Below, piece by piece: positions 22,711-32,636 of a DNA stretch of 64,000 nt (its first letter is position 1; each line of letters begins with the position of its first letter). The stretch is taken from positions 219,501 to 283,500 of the forward strand of contig JAWNZC010000229.1 of assembly GCA_035771165.1 (NCBI GenBank), written 5' to 3'. The notes beneath the pieces are model-generated. The model searched no databases. It worked only from the letters and a program-made list of their open reading frames with translations, and was not told where the DNA came from. The translations under genes and the position numbers were made by a program. Origin of the DNA: Paragorgia papillata. Its lineage: Eukaryota > Cnidaria > Anthozoa > Scleralcyonacea > Coralliidae.

Positions 22711-23412
22711 GGTGGCTCCATACAGTTTCTTGAAAAATGGAAAATACATGTTTGAGAGTCCAAAAGACGTGCATAAACAATTCGGAAAAAGAATAAAACT
22801 AAATGTTATGCATTGTTAAACATTCTGACAATCAAAAACTGTTACCAAATAAATAGCAACGGTTGTTGCCATGTAGCAACGGCAACAATGGCGTTCCAAA
22901 ATGGCTGCCAATTACCTTTCAAACTAATTTAACTCGAAAAAAACTTTGGTGACTCCCATATTTTTTTTTCATTAAAACTTTTCTTGAAGTATGAGTAATC
23001 AATAGGCCGATTTAAAAAAAATTCTGTAGAAGGAATAATTTTTTCCCCGAATGTATTTTTGTTAATTTAAAAAAAAATTGGATGTACAGAATTTTTTCGA
23101 CCTATTGATTACTCGACCTATTGATTACTCATACTTCAAGAAAAGTTTTAATAAAACAAAATGGGGGGTCACCAAAGTTTTTTTCGAATTAAATTAGTTT
23201 GAACGGTAATTGGCAGCCATTTTGAAACGTCATTGTTGCCATAGCAACAACTGTTGCTATTTATTTGGTAACAGTTTTTGATTGTTTAACTATGTATTGT
23301 ATTAACAGTCAGACTGTTTAACTATGCATAACATTTAGTTTTATTCTTTTTCCAAATTGTTTATGCACGTGTTTTAGACTCTCAAACTTTCTAGAAACTA
23401 TATGGAACCACC
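22711..23412. mobile_element. piggyBac-like MITE with TTAA target sites
   Basis: A 702 bp palindromic element. Its ends are GGTGGCTCCATA and TATGGAACCACC, each flanked by TTAA (22707-22710 and 23413-23416), the target of piggyBac-type transposons. The two arms (about 330 bp each) match over most of their length. The centre contains an imperfect duplication of CCTATTGATTACTC. No gene. Confidence 0.85.
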
Positions 23413-23869
23413 TTAAGTCAGCTATTCCGATTTTAGGTTATTTTACATGACATTTACTCCGGTTTGCCATTTCAATGCCGAGAAGTTCAGGCAATTGATA
23501 CATCGCTTACGGGCCGAGATGGTCTTCGTCAAATTTTACGAAATTATTGTTAATCTAGAAAATAATTACAACAGAAAAATACTTATACTTCCTGTAGGAG
23601 TTGTTAGAGTATAAATTATCGTTGGTTTCGCTTATCGTTTGACGAATAAAACCATTTTCCTGGAGCTTATACGTATCTTCCGAAATACTTCATGGCATAT
23701 CGTTATAAAGGTCGTATTTTAAAAACGTATTATTCAGGGTCATTTTGAGACCTAGGGGAATACATAGGGGCAAACTTTCAATAAATTATAGCAAATCGAA
23801 GCCATCCGTCACCCGTGACGGACGATCATACGACCGGACAATACTGCGGATTAACTTTACACCCGTATT

Positions 23870-24031
23870 GCCATGAGTTGGCTAGTTTCACTTGGGCCCC
23901 CTATATGCCATTGCATGGCACGTTTAAATTCCCAAGTATATGCCATGTGTTGGCTAGGCTACTTTAATCCCCCCCCGTATACGCCATGTGTTGGCAAGTT
24001 TAAATTCCCCCCGTAAATGCCATGTGTTGGC
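23870..24031. repeat. Five phased 13 bp palindromic boxes
   Basis: Boxes of the form GCCATG-x-GTTGGC or GCCATTGCATGGC start at 23870, 23907, 23942, 23983 and 24019, spacing 35-41 bp. Between them recur AGTTTAAATTCCCCCC-like stretches, so this is a degenerate minisatellite with a period of about 37 bp. It lies about 270 bp upstream of the zinc-knuckle frame. Confidence 0.7.
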
Positions 24032-24301
24032 GTTCCATTTCTCGCCATTAATGCTATAGCATTTAAAGTTTGTCCATGCTATACATTATATATTTTGTTT
24101 TCTCTGTTACAGTTATTACAACATAGTTAATTTTTCAACTGTAAAATATCCGAAAATATTCAGGCGCAGCGGTTTTCCCCAACAACTTCAATTGATTCAG
24201 CCGGGAATAGATTCTGCCGTCTTTTTCTCTTATTTTACAGCATTCAATACTGATTATCTTCAACATGCCAGTCGAGCCCTAAAGCAGCAATGTGAAAAGT
24301 A

Positions 24302-24717
24302 ATGGAAATTTTCGATCCTTACGTCGCCTTAGCCTCCCTTGGGCACCTTGCAGACGTCGCTAGAAACGTTGCTGATCCGCATGCGTTCCGGTACCACACC
24401 ATCCCTAAGCAGTGTAGAAGTTTGGAAGCGCATCCACAATTGCAGCTCGGCCTTGTCAAATAGGTGGGCAGTAAAGAAGAACGTGAGGTCGCTGGCGTTA
24501 TTGAAAAAGCCTTCAAACAGGCATCTCCCCGTTTTCCTTCACCACTTTGACCAGCTCCAGCGTACTCGCTGTATCCGACTGGGGGGGGGCTTATGGTTCT
24601 GCGATCCACGGGGCCCTATCGTCGCCCTATTCCACATTCCACATCATTTTCAAATGTCGTCTGTTTCAATTGTCGTCGCAAAGGACATTTTGCTAGATTT
24701 TGCCCTCTCAGGCGTTA
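24302..24717 (+). pseudogene. Zinc-knuckle (gag-like) gene remnant
   Basis: Read in one frame from the ATG at 24302, the product begins MEIFDPYVALASLGHLADVA, is broken by two stops (near 24460 and 24549), and ends with a CCHC zinc knuckle (C-F-N-C-R-R-K-G-H-F-A-R-F-C, near 24665-24706) followed by a stop. A G9 tract (24582-24590) disturbs the frame. It directly precedes the tyrosine recombinase, so the two probably formed one transposon ORF pair. Confidence 0.65.
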
Positions 24718-24852
24718 GCCCTGTTGAAAGGAGTAGTGCATTGTCTTAATTTGTTGTGTGTTTACTTCATTCGTTAAAGAACGAAAACAGATAACTGTCT
24801 TAATCTTGGACTTCATTCTAGTCAGGTCGTTGACAACTGTCACTGCCCTTAA

Positions 24853-25690
24853 AGGCTTTCTGCAGGTACGGTCGATGCCTACATTGGTAAGTTGCGGGCC
24901 GTCTTCCTCGCTATTGGAAGATCGGATACCACGGCTGACTCGTTGGGACTTGGGAACCCTGCTTTTCATCCATTGCTTCGTAATTACCTGCGTTCTATTC
25001 GGGAAGAACAAGCCAAGGCTCGCGTTACACCAAAGCAAGCGGTGCCGTTTTTCTTCGACAAATTTTCCTCGTTAGCTCAGAATCTTCGGCGCCAAACCTT
25101 TCTCCCAGACATTACTCCCACCACACGGTATTTGTATGCCCGAGACCTCGCATTCCTTTCCGTAGATTTCTTTTCTGGAGATCGCGCCTCAGATTTGGGA
25201 CGCATTAAAACACAGGAAGTCCTTTCTCTACCCGACAATGACGGCCTTCTCTTCCATCACACCTTTGGTAAGACCTTGAGAGGCAAAGCGGAGAACGTCT
25301 TCGCGGTGAAACAATGCCCTAACAAAGTCGTCTGTCCGGTTTCTAACCTGAAACTGTACGTCTCGTTCCGTAAGCACATGGGTATTAATCTGGGTATTAA
25401 TCTTTCGGCGGGGTTTTTATTCCGCGTTACTGACCATCGTGGTCGGGTTACCGAGCGTAAAACCAGGGATCTGCTGTCGCCAACAGACTCCATCTCTACC
25501 TTCAGACCCTGCGTATCCACGAGGGAGAAACTATGTATAGCTTTCGATCTGGGTGTTCCATCACACTCTCCTTGTTAGCGCCTCTCCTTGTTAGGCGCCC
25601 AGCCTTACCGCCCAGCTTCCCACGGTCATGACACCACAAGGACCGCAATCCTTTGGTCCGAAGGCAGCTCCACCTCTCCCAGATCTCACT
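24853..25690 (+). pseudogene. Tyrosine recombinase (YR) remnant
   Basis: The frame opens at 24853 and includes TVDAYIGKLRAVFLAIGR and an SAM-like N-terminal helical region. The core domain has FFSGDRASDLGRIKT (catalytic box I Arg), LLFHHTFGKTLRGK (beta-hairpin Lys) and, after a frameshift near 25500, HEGETMYSFRSGCSITLSLL (box II). In box II the usual His of H-x-x-R is Tyr. A last frame carries GHDTTRTA, where the catalytic Tyr region should follow. The layout resembles recombinases of Crypton- or DIRS/Ngaro-type elements; no reverse transcriptase is seen nearby. The frameshifts and the changed His make it inactive. Confidence 0.75.
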
Positions 25691-26049
25691 GCATGCCCAG
25701 CAGAACGGCTCGGTAGTTTGTATCGTACACGAAACAGCATTCGCTTTGGCACGTGCGCTTTCCCGTTCTGAGAATTGGAAGAGCGTGTAGTTTGTGCGGT
25801 TTCGCCATGGATTGACTCGGTTTGTGCGTGTAAAGTAATAATATTAAAGAGCTTAGCCCAGGAGCTAGAAAAAATGTTTTCGTCCCAATCTTAATATTAT
25901 AAATTCAAAGCATTGCGTGCGGAATTGACAGTGATAATATGTGCTATTCTCACTGGTCAATTCCGAACACAATGCTTTGAATTTATAATATTAAGATTGG
26001 GACTAAAACATTTTTTTCGGTTCAAGGCAAGAGGCGGGATATGCAGATG
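25691..26049. repeat. Palindrome of ~60 bp arms at the element's right side
   Basis: TTTTCGTCCCAATCTTAATA (from 25875) and its inverse (to about 26007) enclose a 20 bp centre. The inner parts read AAAGCATTGCGTGCGGAATT and its near-complement. Upstream (25691-25870) nothing is recognised. Confidence 0.7.
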
Positions 26050-26260
26050 GTGGTGCTACAGCTGAGGGGAGGTGGGTGGGGAAACCCCAAATCCAAACTT
26101 TTGATAAACCTACACTGTCGTATGAGCGTTCTAAGCGTAAATGCAAGTTTCTGTGGGTTTGAAGCTACTTTATAGCCCCATTTCTCCCTGGAGGATTGCT
26201 CATTCCATTGTGGTAAAATATTCCAAATTCTAAGGCTTTTGTGCTGATTCTCCCAGTGAG

Positions 26261-26831
26261 AATATAGTGCTATTCAGGTCATTCATTATAAAAACATTAA
26301 ACTCAAAACTAATTCAAGGTCAACTCAAAGAAACAAAACATCTTACGCAGGTAGAACAAGCAATATAGCGCTGCGGTCGTTTATTTAGCAGGTGCCATGG
26401 ACGACGCGACGCTTGTTGTCAAGACAGACTGGAAACGGTTTATTTTGATGGCGAATATCAGTTACAAGATGTTTTCCTCCATGGCATAAACTTTCCTCTG
26501 AATCAAGGATTACATTAATAAGCAGCAATATATTGAGAAGCGACAAATGTAAAGTCTGGAAAAGCTTGGTAGTTATGAATCATTTTGGACAGCTGGTTTG
26601 ATGCAGATTCCTGGTGAAGAATTAAAACAATCGTTCATCGCCACTTTCTTCATAGACTGATGAAGTGATGAGGAATCTGCTGACTAATATTGCAGTTTGC
26701 TATGCAGACACTCACGATGTTTTCTTTTGGACTGGCTAAATGAGAGCCATAATTATCACCGCGACAAAACAGATCCAAGACCAATTTTTTATCCATCGCT
26801 TTATGGTTCGTTATTTTGAACTGCCTTTACT
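26261..26831. promoter_or_regulatory. 5' flank of the receptor gene
   Basis: 570 bp between the element's right terminus and the receptor start codon. It would hold the promoter and 5' UTR. No clear TATA box, intron boundary or repeat could be assigned, so the annotation is positional only. Confidence 0.3.
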
Positions 26832-28475
26832 ATGAATTGCTTAATTTCATCTTCTTTTCAACTTCTTAGTTTCATATTACTTCTAACATGCTCTAGAATC
26901 CACGCAAGATTTTTATTTCAAACGGTTAATAACTCAAACTCAAGCGAATTAATTTTAGCAACTCTTAACCAAAACAAATTGTTTGTGAAAATAGGAGCTT
27001 GTGTCGATGTTCATTGCACGTATTCAAATACTTTAAAATCAGTTCCATCAAAAATAAACTGTTCGAGATTGTTTTGGGAATGGAATGGAGAACGAACGGT
27101 AATTAACGGCAGCAAGACAAGCAACCAATGCGTTTCAGTTTTAAAAATTCAGAAGGTTCTATGGCTTGGGAAACAAAACTTTCGCTGTATATTTAAAGGA
27201 ATTGACATCAATAAAGAATTATTGGTTGAAAATAGAAGTTTAACAATCATCTCTGGATATGAACCACAACCTGTATCAAAACTAACTCTACAATGGATTG
27301 AGGATGAACTGGAAGTTAGTTGGGTACCAGCAACAAACGATACTAACAATACAATTAGTACAGTTAGATATACTGTGGAACATTACAATGACTTAGTGCA
27401 ACCTCGCAGAAATGTTAAGACAATAAATGGCAATTGTGGATATTTTAAAGCAAATAATTGCAGTGAGAAAAAGATCTTCTATTGTAGAGCCTCATTCTTT
27501 CCAATTCTGAGTGCAACCTACATGATTCGAATAATTGCCGAAAACAAGTTTGGAAAACAATTAAGTGAGTACGTAAAAAAAGTTATTCCACTTTCCCAGC
27601 AAGAAATGATGCTGAAACCAGTTTCTGGACTAACCGTAATCTTAAATAAAGAAGGAGTAAAAATAAGGTGGGACGATGATCAAGATTATCTGGAACGTAA
27701 AAAGATTTCATATAGTTGCGAAGGAAATCAAATCCAACATATCAACTTTACCAACGACACTATTTACGAAATTTCACACAATAATTTACCGGCATTTCAG
27801 TATTGCGAGTTTTGTGTCAGCAGGCAAAGATATCGCGACGGTCAATTCTCGTGCGCTACATGCCAAACTGTTAGAACTGCTGAGAACGTTCCACAAGCAA
27901 TGGCTGAACTCCTATCTTGTCAATATGGCCATGCATGTCCAACTAGATCCCACGGGAAATTCAGGAATGTTACCATTTCGTGGAAGATTCCAGAAAAACA
28001 ATATTTGAATGGAATACTGAGGCGTCAGATAATATTTTATTATGCTGAAAGTGACCGAGTTTTAAGAAATATAACAATAAAAAATGAAAACATTACAACA
28101 TGGACATTAAAAGGTCTGAGGAATACTGAAGAATATCATGTGTATATTGTTATATGCAACCTTGTAGGGTGCAGTAGCTCAAGTACTATTATTTACATCC
28201 GGCCATATTTTTATGCTGCGATTGGTGAGGACAAAATTAGATTGTTCTCGGATAAGGCAAATACGGGAGTGGTTATTGGAGTTCCCCTGGCTGTTCTTGG
28301 AGTTTGCTTTGCAATTATTTTTGTAATTCTTTATCTAAAACGACATGAAGGCGAAAGACTTCCACCCGTACAAGAACCTGACATCGTGACAGATACCAGT
28401 CAGTTGTCGCCATTATCAACCAACGAAGAATACGATACATTAGAGAAAAATGACGAAGAAACGGAGGAATTGTGA
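26832..28475 (+). CDS. Single-exon type I membrane receptor with Ig-like and FN3-like domains (cytokine-receptor-like)
   Basis: Intact 547-residue protein. Residues 1-25 are a signal peptide (MNCLISSSFQLLSFILLLTC...). Residues about 30-138 form an Ig-like domain (Cys in VHCTY, Trp in LFWEWN, Cys in QNFRCIF). Three fibronectin III-like domains follow: about 143-256 (LTLQWIEDELEVSWVPA), 262-350 (unusually Cys-rich: CEFCVSRQ, CATC) and 366-458 (NVTISWKIPEKQYLNG). A transmembrane helix spans about 478-502 (GVVIGVPLAVLGVCFAIIFV) and a 45-residue acidic tail follows. About twelve N-glycosylation sequons lie in the ectodomain. The tail has one tyrosine (EEYDTLEK), a YxxL-type motif. Ig plus FN3 modules recall gp130-class cytokine receptors, but no clear WSxWS is present, so a cell-adhesion role is possible. 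It has no introns, which is unusual for this class and suggests retrocopy origin. Confidence 0.8.
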   Translation: MNCLISSSFQLLSFILLLTCSRIHARFLFQTVNNSNSSELILATLNQNKLFVKIGACVDVHCTYSNTLKSVPSKINCSRLFWEWNGERTVINGSKTSNQCVSVLKIQKVLWLGKQNFRCIFKGIDINKELLVENRSLTIISGYEPQPVSKLTLQWIEDELEVSWVPATNDTNNTISTVRYTVEHYNDLVQPRRNVKTINGNCGYFKANNCSEKKIFYCRASFFPILSATYMIRIIAENKFGKQLSEYVKKVIPLSQQEMMLKPVSGLTVILNKEGVKIRWDDDQDYLERKKISYSCEGNQIQHINFTNDTIYEISHNNLPAFQYCEFCVSRQRYRDGQFSCATCQTVRTAENVPQAMAELLSCQYGHACPTRSHGKFRNVTISWKIPEKQYLNGILRRQIIFYYAESDRVLRNITIKNENITTWTLKGLRNTEEYHVYIVICNLVGCSSSSTIIYIRPYFYAAIGEDKIRLFSDKANTGVVIGVPLAVLGVCFAIIFVILYLKRHEGERLPPVQEPDIVTDTSQLSPLSTNEEYDTLEKNDEETEEL

Positions 28476-28735
28476 TTAAGGTTCTACTAATCCACCCCAC
28501 CCACGTTATAACGCCCAGTCAGATTACTGACGTCAAATTAATTCGTGACTGAGCAAAATGTTTGTTTTGTATATCTTGTAATCATACAATATTTTTTAAA
28601 TTATTTACTAAAAATACTAAAATACAATATTTATAAATCAAGTTAGTCGAATGAATTCCGCAAAAGCTGAAGTATATAGGACCTAGAATTGACAGCAAAA
28701 TTGTATTATACAATTATACATTTGGACGAAAGAAA
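28476..28735 (+). other. 3' flank of receptor gene
   Basis: AT-rich, without further coding sequence; would contain the 3' UTR. No canonical AATAAA was assigned. Confidence 0.4.
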
Positions 28736-28737
28736 AG

Positions 28738-28912
28738 CAGGGCCGTGGCGTAGCGTGTCTGAAAGGAAGGCGTGTGTAGGACCGGGCGCAGAAAGCGCTG
28801 AAACAAATAGGGGGACAACTCGCAGTCTATGCAGGGGAAAGGTAATTTGTCGGTAAATTTAATTGATCGTAAAATTGAGTTAATCGGTAATATGGTCACG
28901 CTACGCCACTAA
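28738..28912. mobile_element. Small MITE with GTGGCGTAGCGTG ends
   Basis: GCCGTGGCGTAGCGTGTC (about 28743) and its inverse GTCACGCTACGCCACTA (about 28893-28909) delimit about 170 bp. CAGGGCC- and AACAGG-type outer bases are hAT-like, but no clean target duplication was found. Confidence 0.6.
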
Positions 28913-29290
28913 ACAGGAATCAACTTAACAGGCACATGCAGTGTGTAAAATCTGGAAAAAATTTTGTATTAGCTTTAGCAATTAGTGTAATTTACATTTA
29001 TAAGATTTTTAACATTCTTTTAATTAATTTAAAATTGATGTAAAATTTGTAAAGTTAATGGTACGGTACGTCGTACAACTGCTGAACTATCTTACCTGCT
29101 AAACTTTTTACGGCGATATATTCTTGGCGCAATAGCAGACTATTAAAAGGATAATTGTGTATTTTGTTGGGTTTTTTTACAAATATGCACCACTGAATTC
29201 ATTGTTGAGTGAAAAGCCAACCGTACCTTCTTAGTACACGATCCTCTCTAAACACGTTAATTAATAAAGCAATTTATTATGACTAATTTC
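28913..29290. other. No gene seen
   Basis: AT-rich intergenic sequence without recognised features. Confidence 0.4.
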
Positions 29291-29291
29291 G

Positions 29292-29372
29292 TGAGCGGTC
29301 TGGAACGTGAAATCCAGCAATTTGATTGGTCCCTGAGCGGTCGCGGCTGGAATCTGCCGTTCCAGACCGCTG
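29292..29372. repeat. Short palindromic MITE
   Basis: GTGAGCGGTCTGGAACG (29291) and CGTTCCAGACCGCTGTGAG (29356) are inverted copies around about 50 bp. It is followed at 29440-29530 by one member of the dispersed GTATGTTGTTAGAAATT repeat family. Confidence 0.7.
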
Positions 29373-29595
29373 TGAGAATTTTATAAACAAAATAAAGTCA
29401 TGTCAGTATATTCAACAAGATGGATGGATAATAAATTCAGAACTACTCATTGTTGAAATATATAGTGCAGGTATGTTGTTAGAAATTGGGTTAAGCTTTC
29501 ATTTCATGTATATAGTTTAAGTATCAGATTCGGAGTGAGATGTACATTTCAATTGCAATTTTATCACCTGGATACTCACCTTTAATGCTTCTTAA

Positions 29596-29949
29596 AGCCC
29601 TAATCAAACGAGAACGCAAGTTTTAGCTTGTGCTTGCTTGTGTCTCGTTTGATCGCCAGCTTGCGATGACTTGCGGCGTTACCTTGCGACTAATTTGATC
29701 TTGTTCAAATTTCATCGCAAGTTTTCTTCAACTTGCGAGAGCTTGCGAAACGTTTGAACACAAAACACAAGTCGATGCAATTCTTTCGTGCTCCATCGCC
29801 ATAGAAACTACCATGAGAACTAGCAACAAGGAGTGGGAACTAGTGGAAGTTGCAGAACGTGCGACGACTTGTGCCGACGTTTGACTGGTGGCATCGCAAG
29901 TCATCGTAAGCTAACTTGCGATAACTTGCGTTCTCGTTTGATTAGGGCT
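29596..29949. mobile_element. PIF/Harbinger-like MITE with TAA target duplication
   Basis: 354 bp with ends AGCCCTAATCAAACGAGAAC and GTTCTCGTTTGATTAGGGCT. TAA trinucleotides flank both sides (29593-29595 and 29950-29952), as for Harbinger-type elements. The interior is rich in CTTGCGA and TCGCAAG subterminal repeats. No gene. Confidence 0.8.
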
Positions 29950-29952
29950 TAA

Positions 29953-30209
29953 TCCTTTTTTCTTTGGACGCATACCCACCCCTTAGTAATGATTTGAGCT
30001 CAAGGGGTATATTCCCTAGATGTCAGGATACGAATGTTGCTGAACCTTTGAATTTCTAAGTCTGTTGCAGACTAAGAAATAATTTATTGCGACTCTCTTA
30101 TAAACAAACTACGACGCAGAAATAGTACCCTGTTTCAGAAACAACTGGCATTGTAAAAATTACGATCCTGATCCAGACTATATTAAAGAGTAATTAATTA
30201 CATGTCTAA
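29953..30209. other. No gene seen
   Basis: AT-rich sequence between two MITEs. Confidence 0.4.
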
Positions 30210-30521
30210 TAGACCCTTTTAGTAATTTTTAGCTTTTTGAATTCTATTAAAAATATACAAACGAAGTTTTAAAGGATTTAAAAGACAAATTGAAAAGAAA
30301 TTGACGTCGTAGGCCTGAAAATTACGTATTCTAGACTTATTGAAAGCGTTTATAGATGCTATTAATAAGTATGGAATTTTCACCCTTTGACGTCAATCCT
30401 TTTCAAATTTTCTTTTGAATTATTTTCAGTTTCGTATTGTCTTAGCTTTTGTATATTTTCAAGGCTGAAAATGACGTCAAGTGCGGAAAATGACGTACAC
30501 TGCACTTATTAAAAGGGTCGG
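30210..30521. mobile_element. MITE with TAGACCCTTTTAGTAA ends
   Basis: TAGACCCTTTTAGTAA (30210) and TTATTAAAAGGGTCGG (30506) are imperfect inverted ends. GACGTCA motifs and TGAAAATGACGT-type blocks recur in both halves. No gene. Confidence 0.65.
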
Positions 30522-30984
30522 CTATACATCTTATTCCATTATAATAGCTTACATCCATACCCTGGCGAGCGTTATGTCCGGAAATATAAATATACGATAG
30601 GCCATATATACAGCATGAGTAGTCCATCCCCTACCCATAGTCAATGGAGATATGGTCTGGAAACTCGGCAAACTTCAAAGCGCTTATAATGAGCTGTGCT
30701 TTTATGTTGAAACATTTATGTTGTTTTTTGTTGAATTTTGTTGAATTTTATGCTTACACCGTGCACATAGGTTTATTAATATTTTAATAACACGGTTGAG
30801 TGATTGAACTGAAACGCTGCTATTGGATAATTGTGACTGTGCACAAAAATGCATAAGATAAGGCTATCTCGACTCGCGTGGCTTTACCCGCCCTCTACGA
30901 ACGGCTGGACGCGTGAGCGGCTTGTTATGTCTGTGACGTAATGCATAATTTACACACGGCAAAGATGTTTTTGTGCGAGCAGAG

Positions 30985-31608
30985 CCTTCTTTTCCTTATT
31001 TCTTCGCTGAGAGAGAGGAAGAAAAGTAGGCTCTGCTGTATTCGTGTTTGGCTTCGTCCAAGATTTGGGACGAAGTAACCTGTTTAAGACCCGTTTAACC
31101 AGTTCTCGTTTTGTTTTCTGCTCTGATTCGGGGACTGGGTTTGAGAGTGTAATAGTGGTGTGCGTCAGATCGGATTGACCCCTTGTAATCCGAGGGTTTG
31201 CCAAAACTGTCAATCCGAATAATAATCTTATGTAATAATAGCCTTCATATATTGTGCAACGTGCATACAACTAGTGAATTTGTTAATTTTGTGACAAAAT
31301 CAATGACAAAAGTGAATCTGATGTGGGTAAAAAAGTGCAAAATCCGATTCGATCCGATCTGGGAAAAAAAGAACAAAATCCGATCCGATCCTAGAAAAAA
31401 AGAACAAAATCCGATCCGATCCGATCCGAACGATAAAAGTTTAGTCCGAATCCGATCCGATCAATCGGATCGGATTCGCACACCTCTAGATTGTAACCAA
31501 GCAACTGACATGCATGCGCAATGGAAACCAGTCACGAATACAGCAGAGCCTACTTTTCTTCCTCTCTCTCTCAGCGAAGAAATAAGGAAAAGAAGGCTCT
31601 GCTCGCAG
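30985..31608. mobile_element. Nested inverted-repeat element (AGCAGAGCCT... ends)
   Basis: GCGAGCAGAGCCTTCTTTTC through CTTCGCTGAGAGAGAGGAAG and on to CAGCAGAGCCTAC (30979-31043) is the inverse of 31540-31603. The 500 bp between includes a tandem array of AAATCCGATCCGATCC units (31340-31470). Apparent ORFs on both strands are read through the arms. Confidence 0.75.
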
Positions 31609-31689
31609 GGAACCAACACTATAAACAGAGTCAGTGAACGAAAAATCGCAGATGTTTGAAATGGCAGAAATGCAGCAAAGACACGACTT

Positions 31690-31890
31690 ATAATTTCAGT
31701 GAGCAAAAAAATCCTCACTAGAGAGCAAAGGCATTCCAAAAAAAGTGAGTTGTATATCAACGTGAAGCGAAAGTATAGGCTCCAAAGCAGAGAGAGAATA
31801 TATATACAAGGAAATCACTGCTGATGACTGCACCTTCTAGACGGTGTTGAATATTACATTCATGTTATTAATAGAGGTGTACGATAGCCA
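31690..31890 (+). repeat. Dispersed repeat, inverted partner at 52140-52395
   Basis: About 200 bp including AAAAAATCCTCACTAGAGAG, GCAAAGGCATTCC, GAGTTGTATATCAACGTGA and TCACTGCTGATGACTGC. The same sequence, roughly 88-90% alike, is present in opposite orientation 20 kb away. Confidence 0.75.
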
Positions 31891-32636
31891 ATGAAACTTA
31901 TTATTAAAAAAAGATCCTTCGCTTGACCAATCAACGTCTTACGTCCAGACTTTGGAACGTACTGACCCAGACAACCTTTTCATTGGCTCGGCGCTATCAG
32001 AGAAACCGCTCGGTGTTCCAGAGGTTCTTCCCGCTCGCCTTGCAAATTTACCGCCTGGTGTCCTCCCGTATCCCCATTGTCCCCACGAGCGTGGAAGAAC
32101 CTCTGGCACCCAGGGTAGCCAAACCTCGGTTTCGCAATTATTAAACATGACTGTTCTGTCTCTGACGTCCTTCACTCCTTCAGTTTAAAGTTTCCAATTA
32201 TTTTTAATACACCTTGATTCGCTGACAGTCCGACTACTCTGACATCTTTGTTTGAGACGAAACATCGATAAAATGGCATGAAAGTGAAATCTCGGTTTCG
32301 CAAAGCCTGTCGGGTCAAGTTGGTCGACACACAGAGCCGAAATCACGAAATTTAGACTCGGCTACCACAGGTAGCCCGAGTAATTAGGCCCGCCATTTCA
32401 TGTAAATAAATAATCTGACATTCACCAGGTTCAATTCGCTTTTTAGCATCTTCGTCGTTCTATAAATCGTCACCGAACTCTGCCGTGATTCAAACTGACT
32501 TGAGAAACCGCATCTGATCATCTTCCATGAAAGAAATCAAAGCATTCAAAGGCGAAATCGCAGTTGTGATTGATTTCGAGTTAGGTTTTACGATATCAAC
32601 AAACTAGTAGGCTAAATGGCAAACACATCTTGGCCA
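31891..32636. other. Interior of the 30636-32950 element; no gene
   Basis: Includes GTTCCAGAGGTTCTTCCCGC and the inverse-like GCGTGGAAGAACCTCTGG (32020-32105), i.e. a small palindromic repeat also seen at 55530-55630. Overlapping frames at 31923-32188 on both strands are palindrome by-products. Confidence 0.5.

Larger units (their letters stand above)
15748..26260. mobile_element. Large inverted-repeat element carrying a tyrosine recombinase, split by nested insertions
   Basis: The left arm (15748-15803 continued at 20121-20250) and the right arm (26086-26260) are reverse complements once the nested insert 15804-20120 is removed. The termini read CTCACTGGGAGAATCAGCAC. Shared inner blocks include CAATCCTCCAGGGAGAAATG and CCCACAGAAACT. 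Between the arms lie a short proline-rich frame (20263-20460), two palindromic MITEs, an array of short palindromic boxes, a zinc-knuckle remnant and a tyrosine-recombinase remnant. A 17 bp direct repeat (GTGGTGCTACAGCTGAG, at 20263 and 26050) brackets the interior. Whether arms and recombinase are one element or a recombinase element inserted in a fold-back element is undecided. Confidence 0.65.

Noticed and set aside
23870..24031. CRISPR-like array
   Set aside because: Only 13 bp boxes with similar, not unique, spacers, in a clearly eukaryotic window without cas genes.
30950..31760. Several 99-153 residue ORFs on both strands
   Set aside because: They are read through the two inverted arms and the CCGATCC tandem array, with no recognisable domain.
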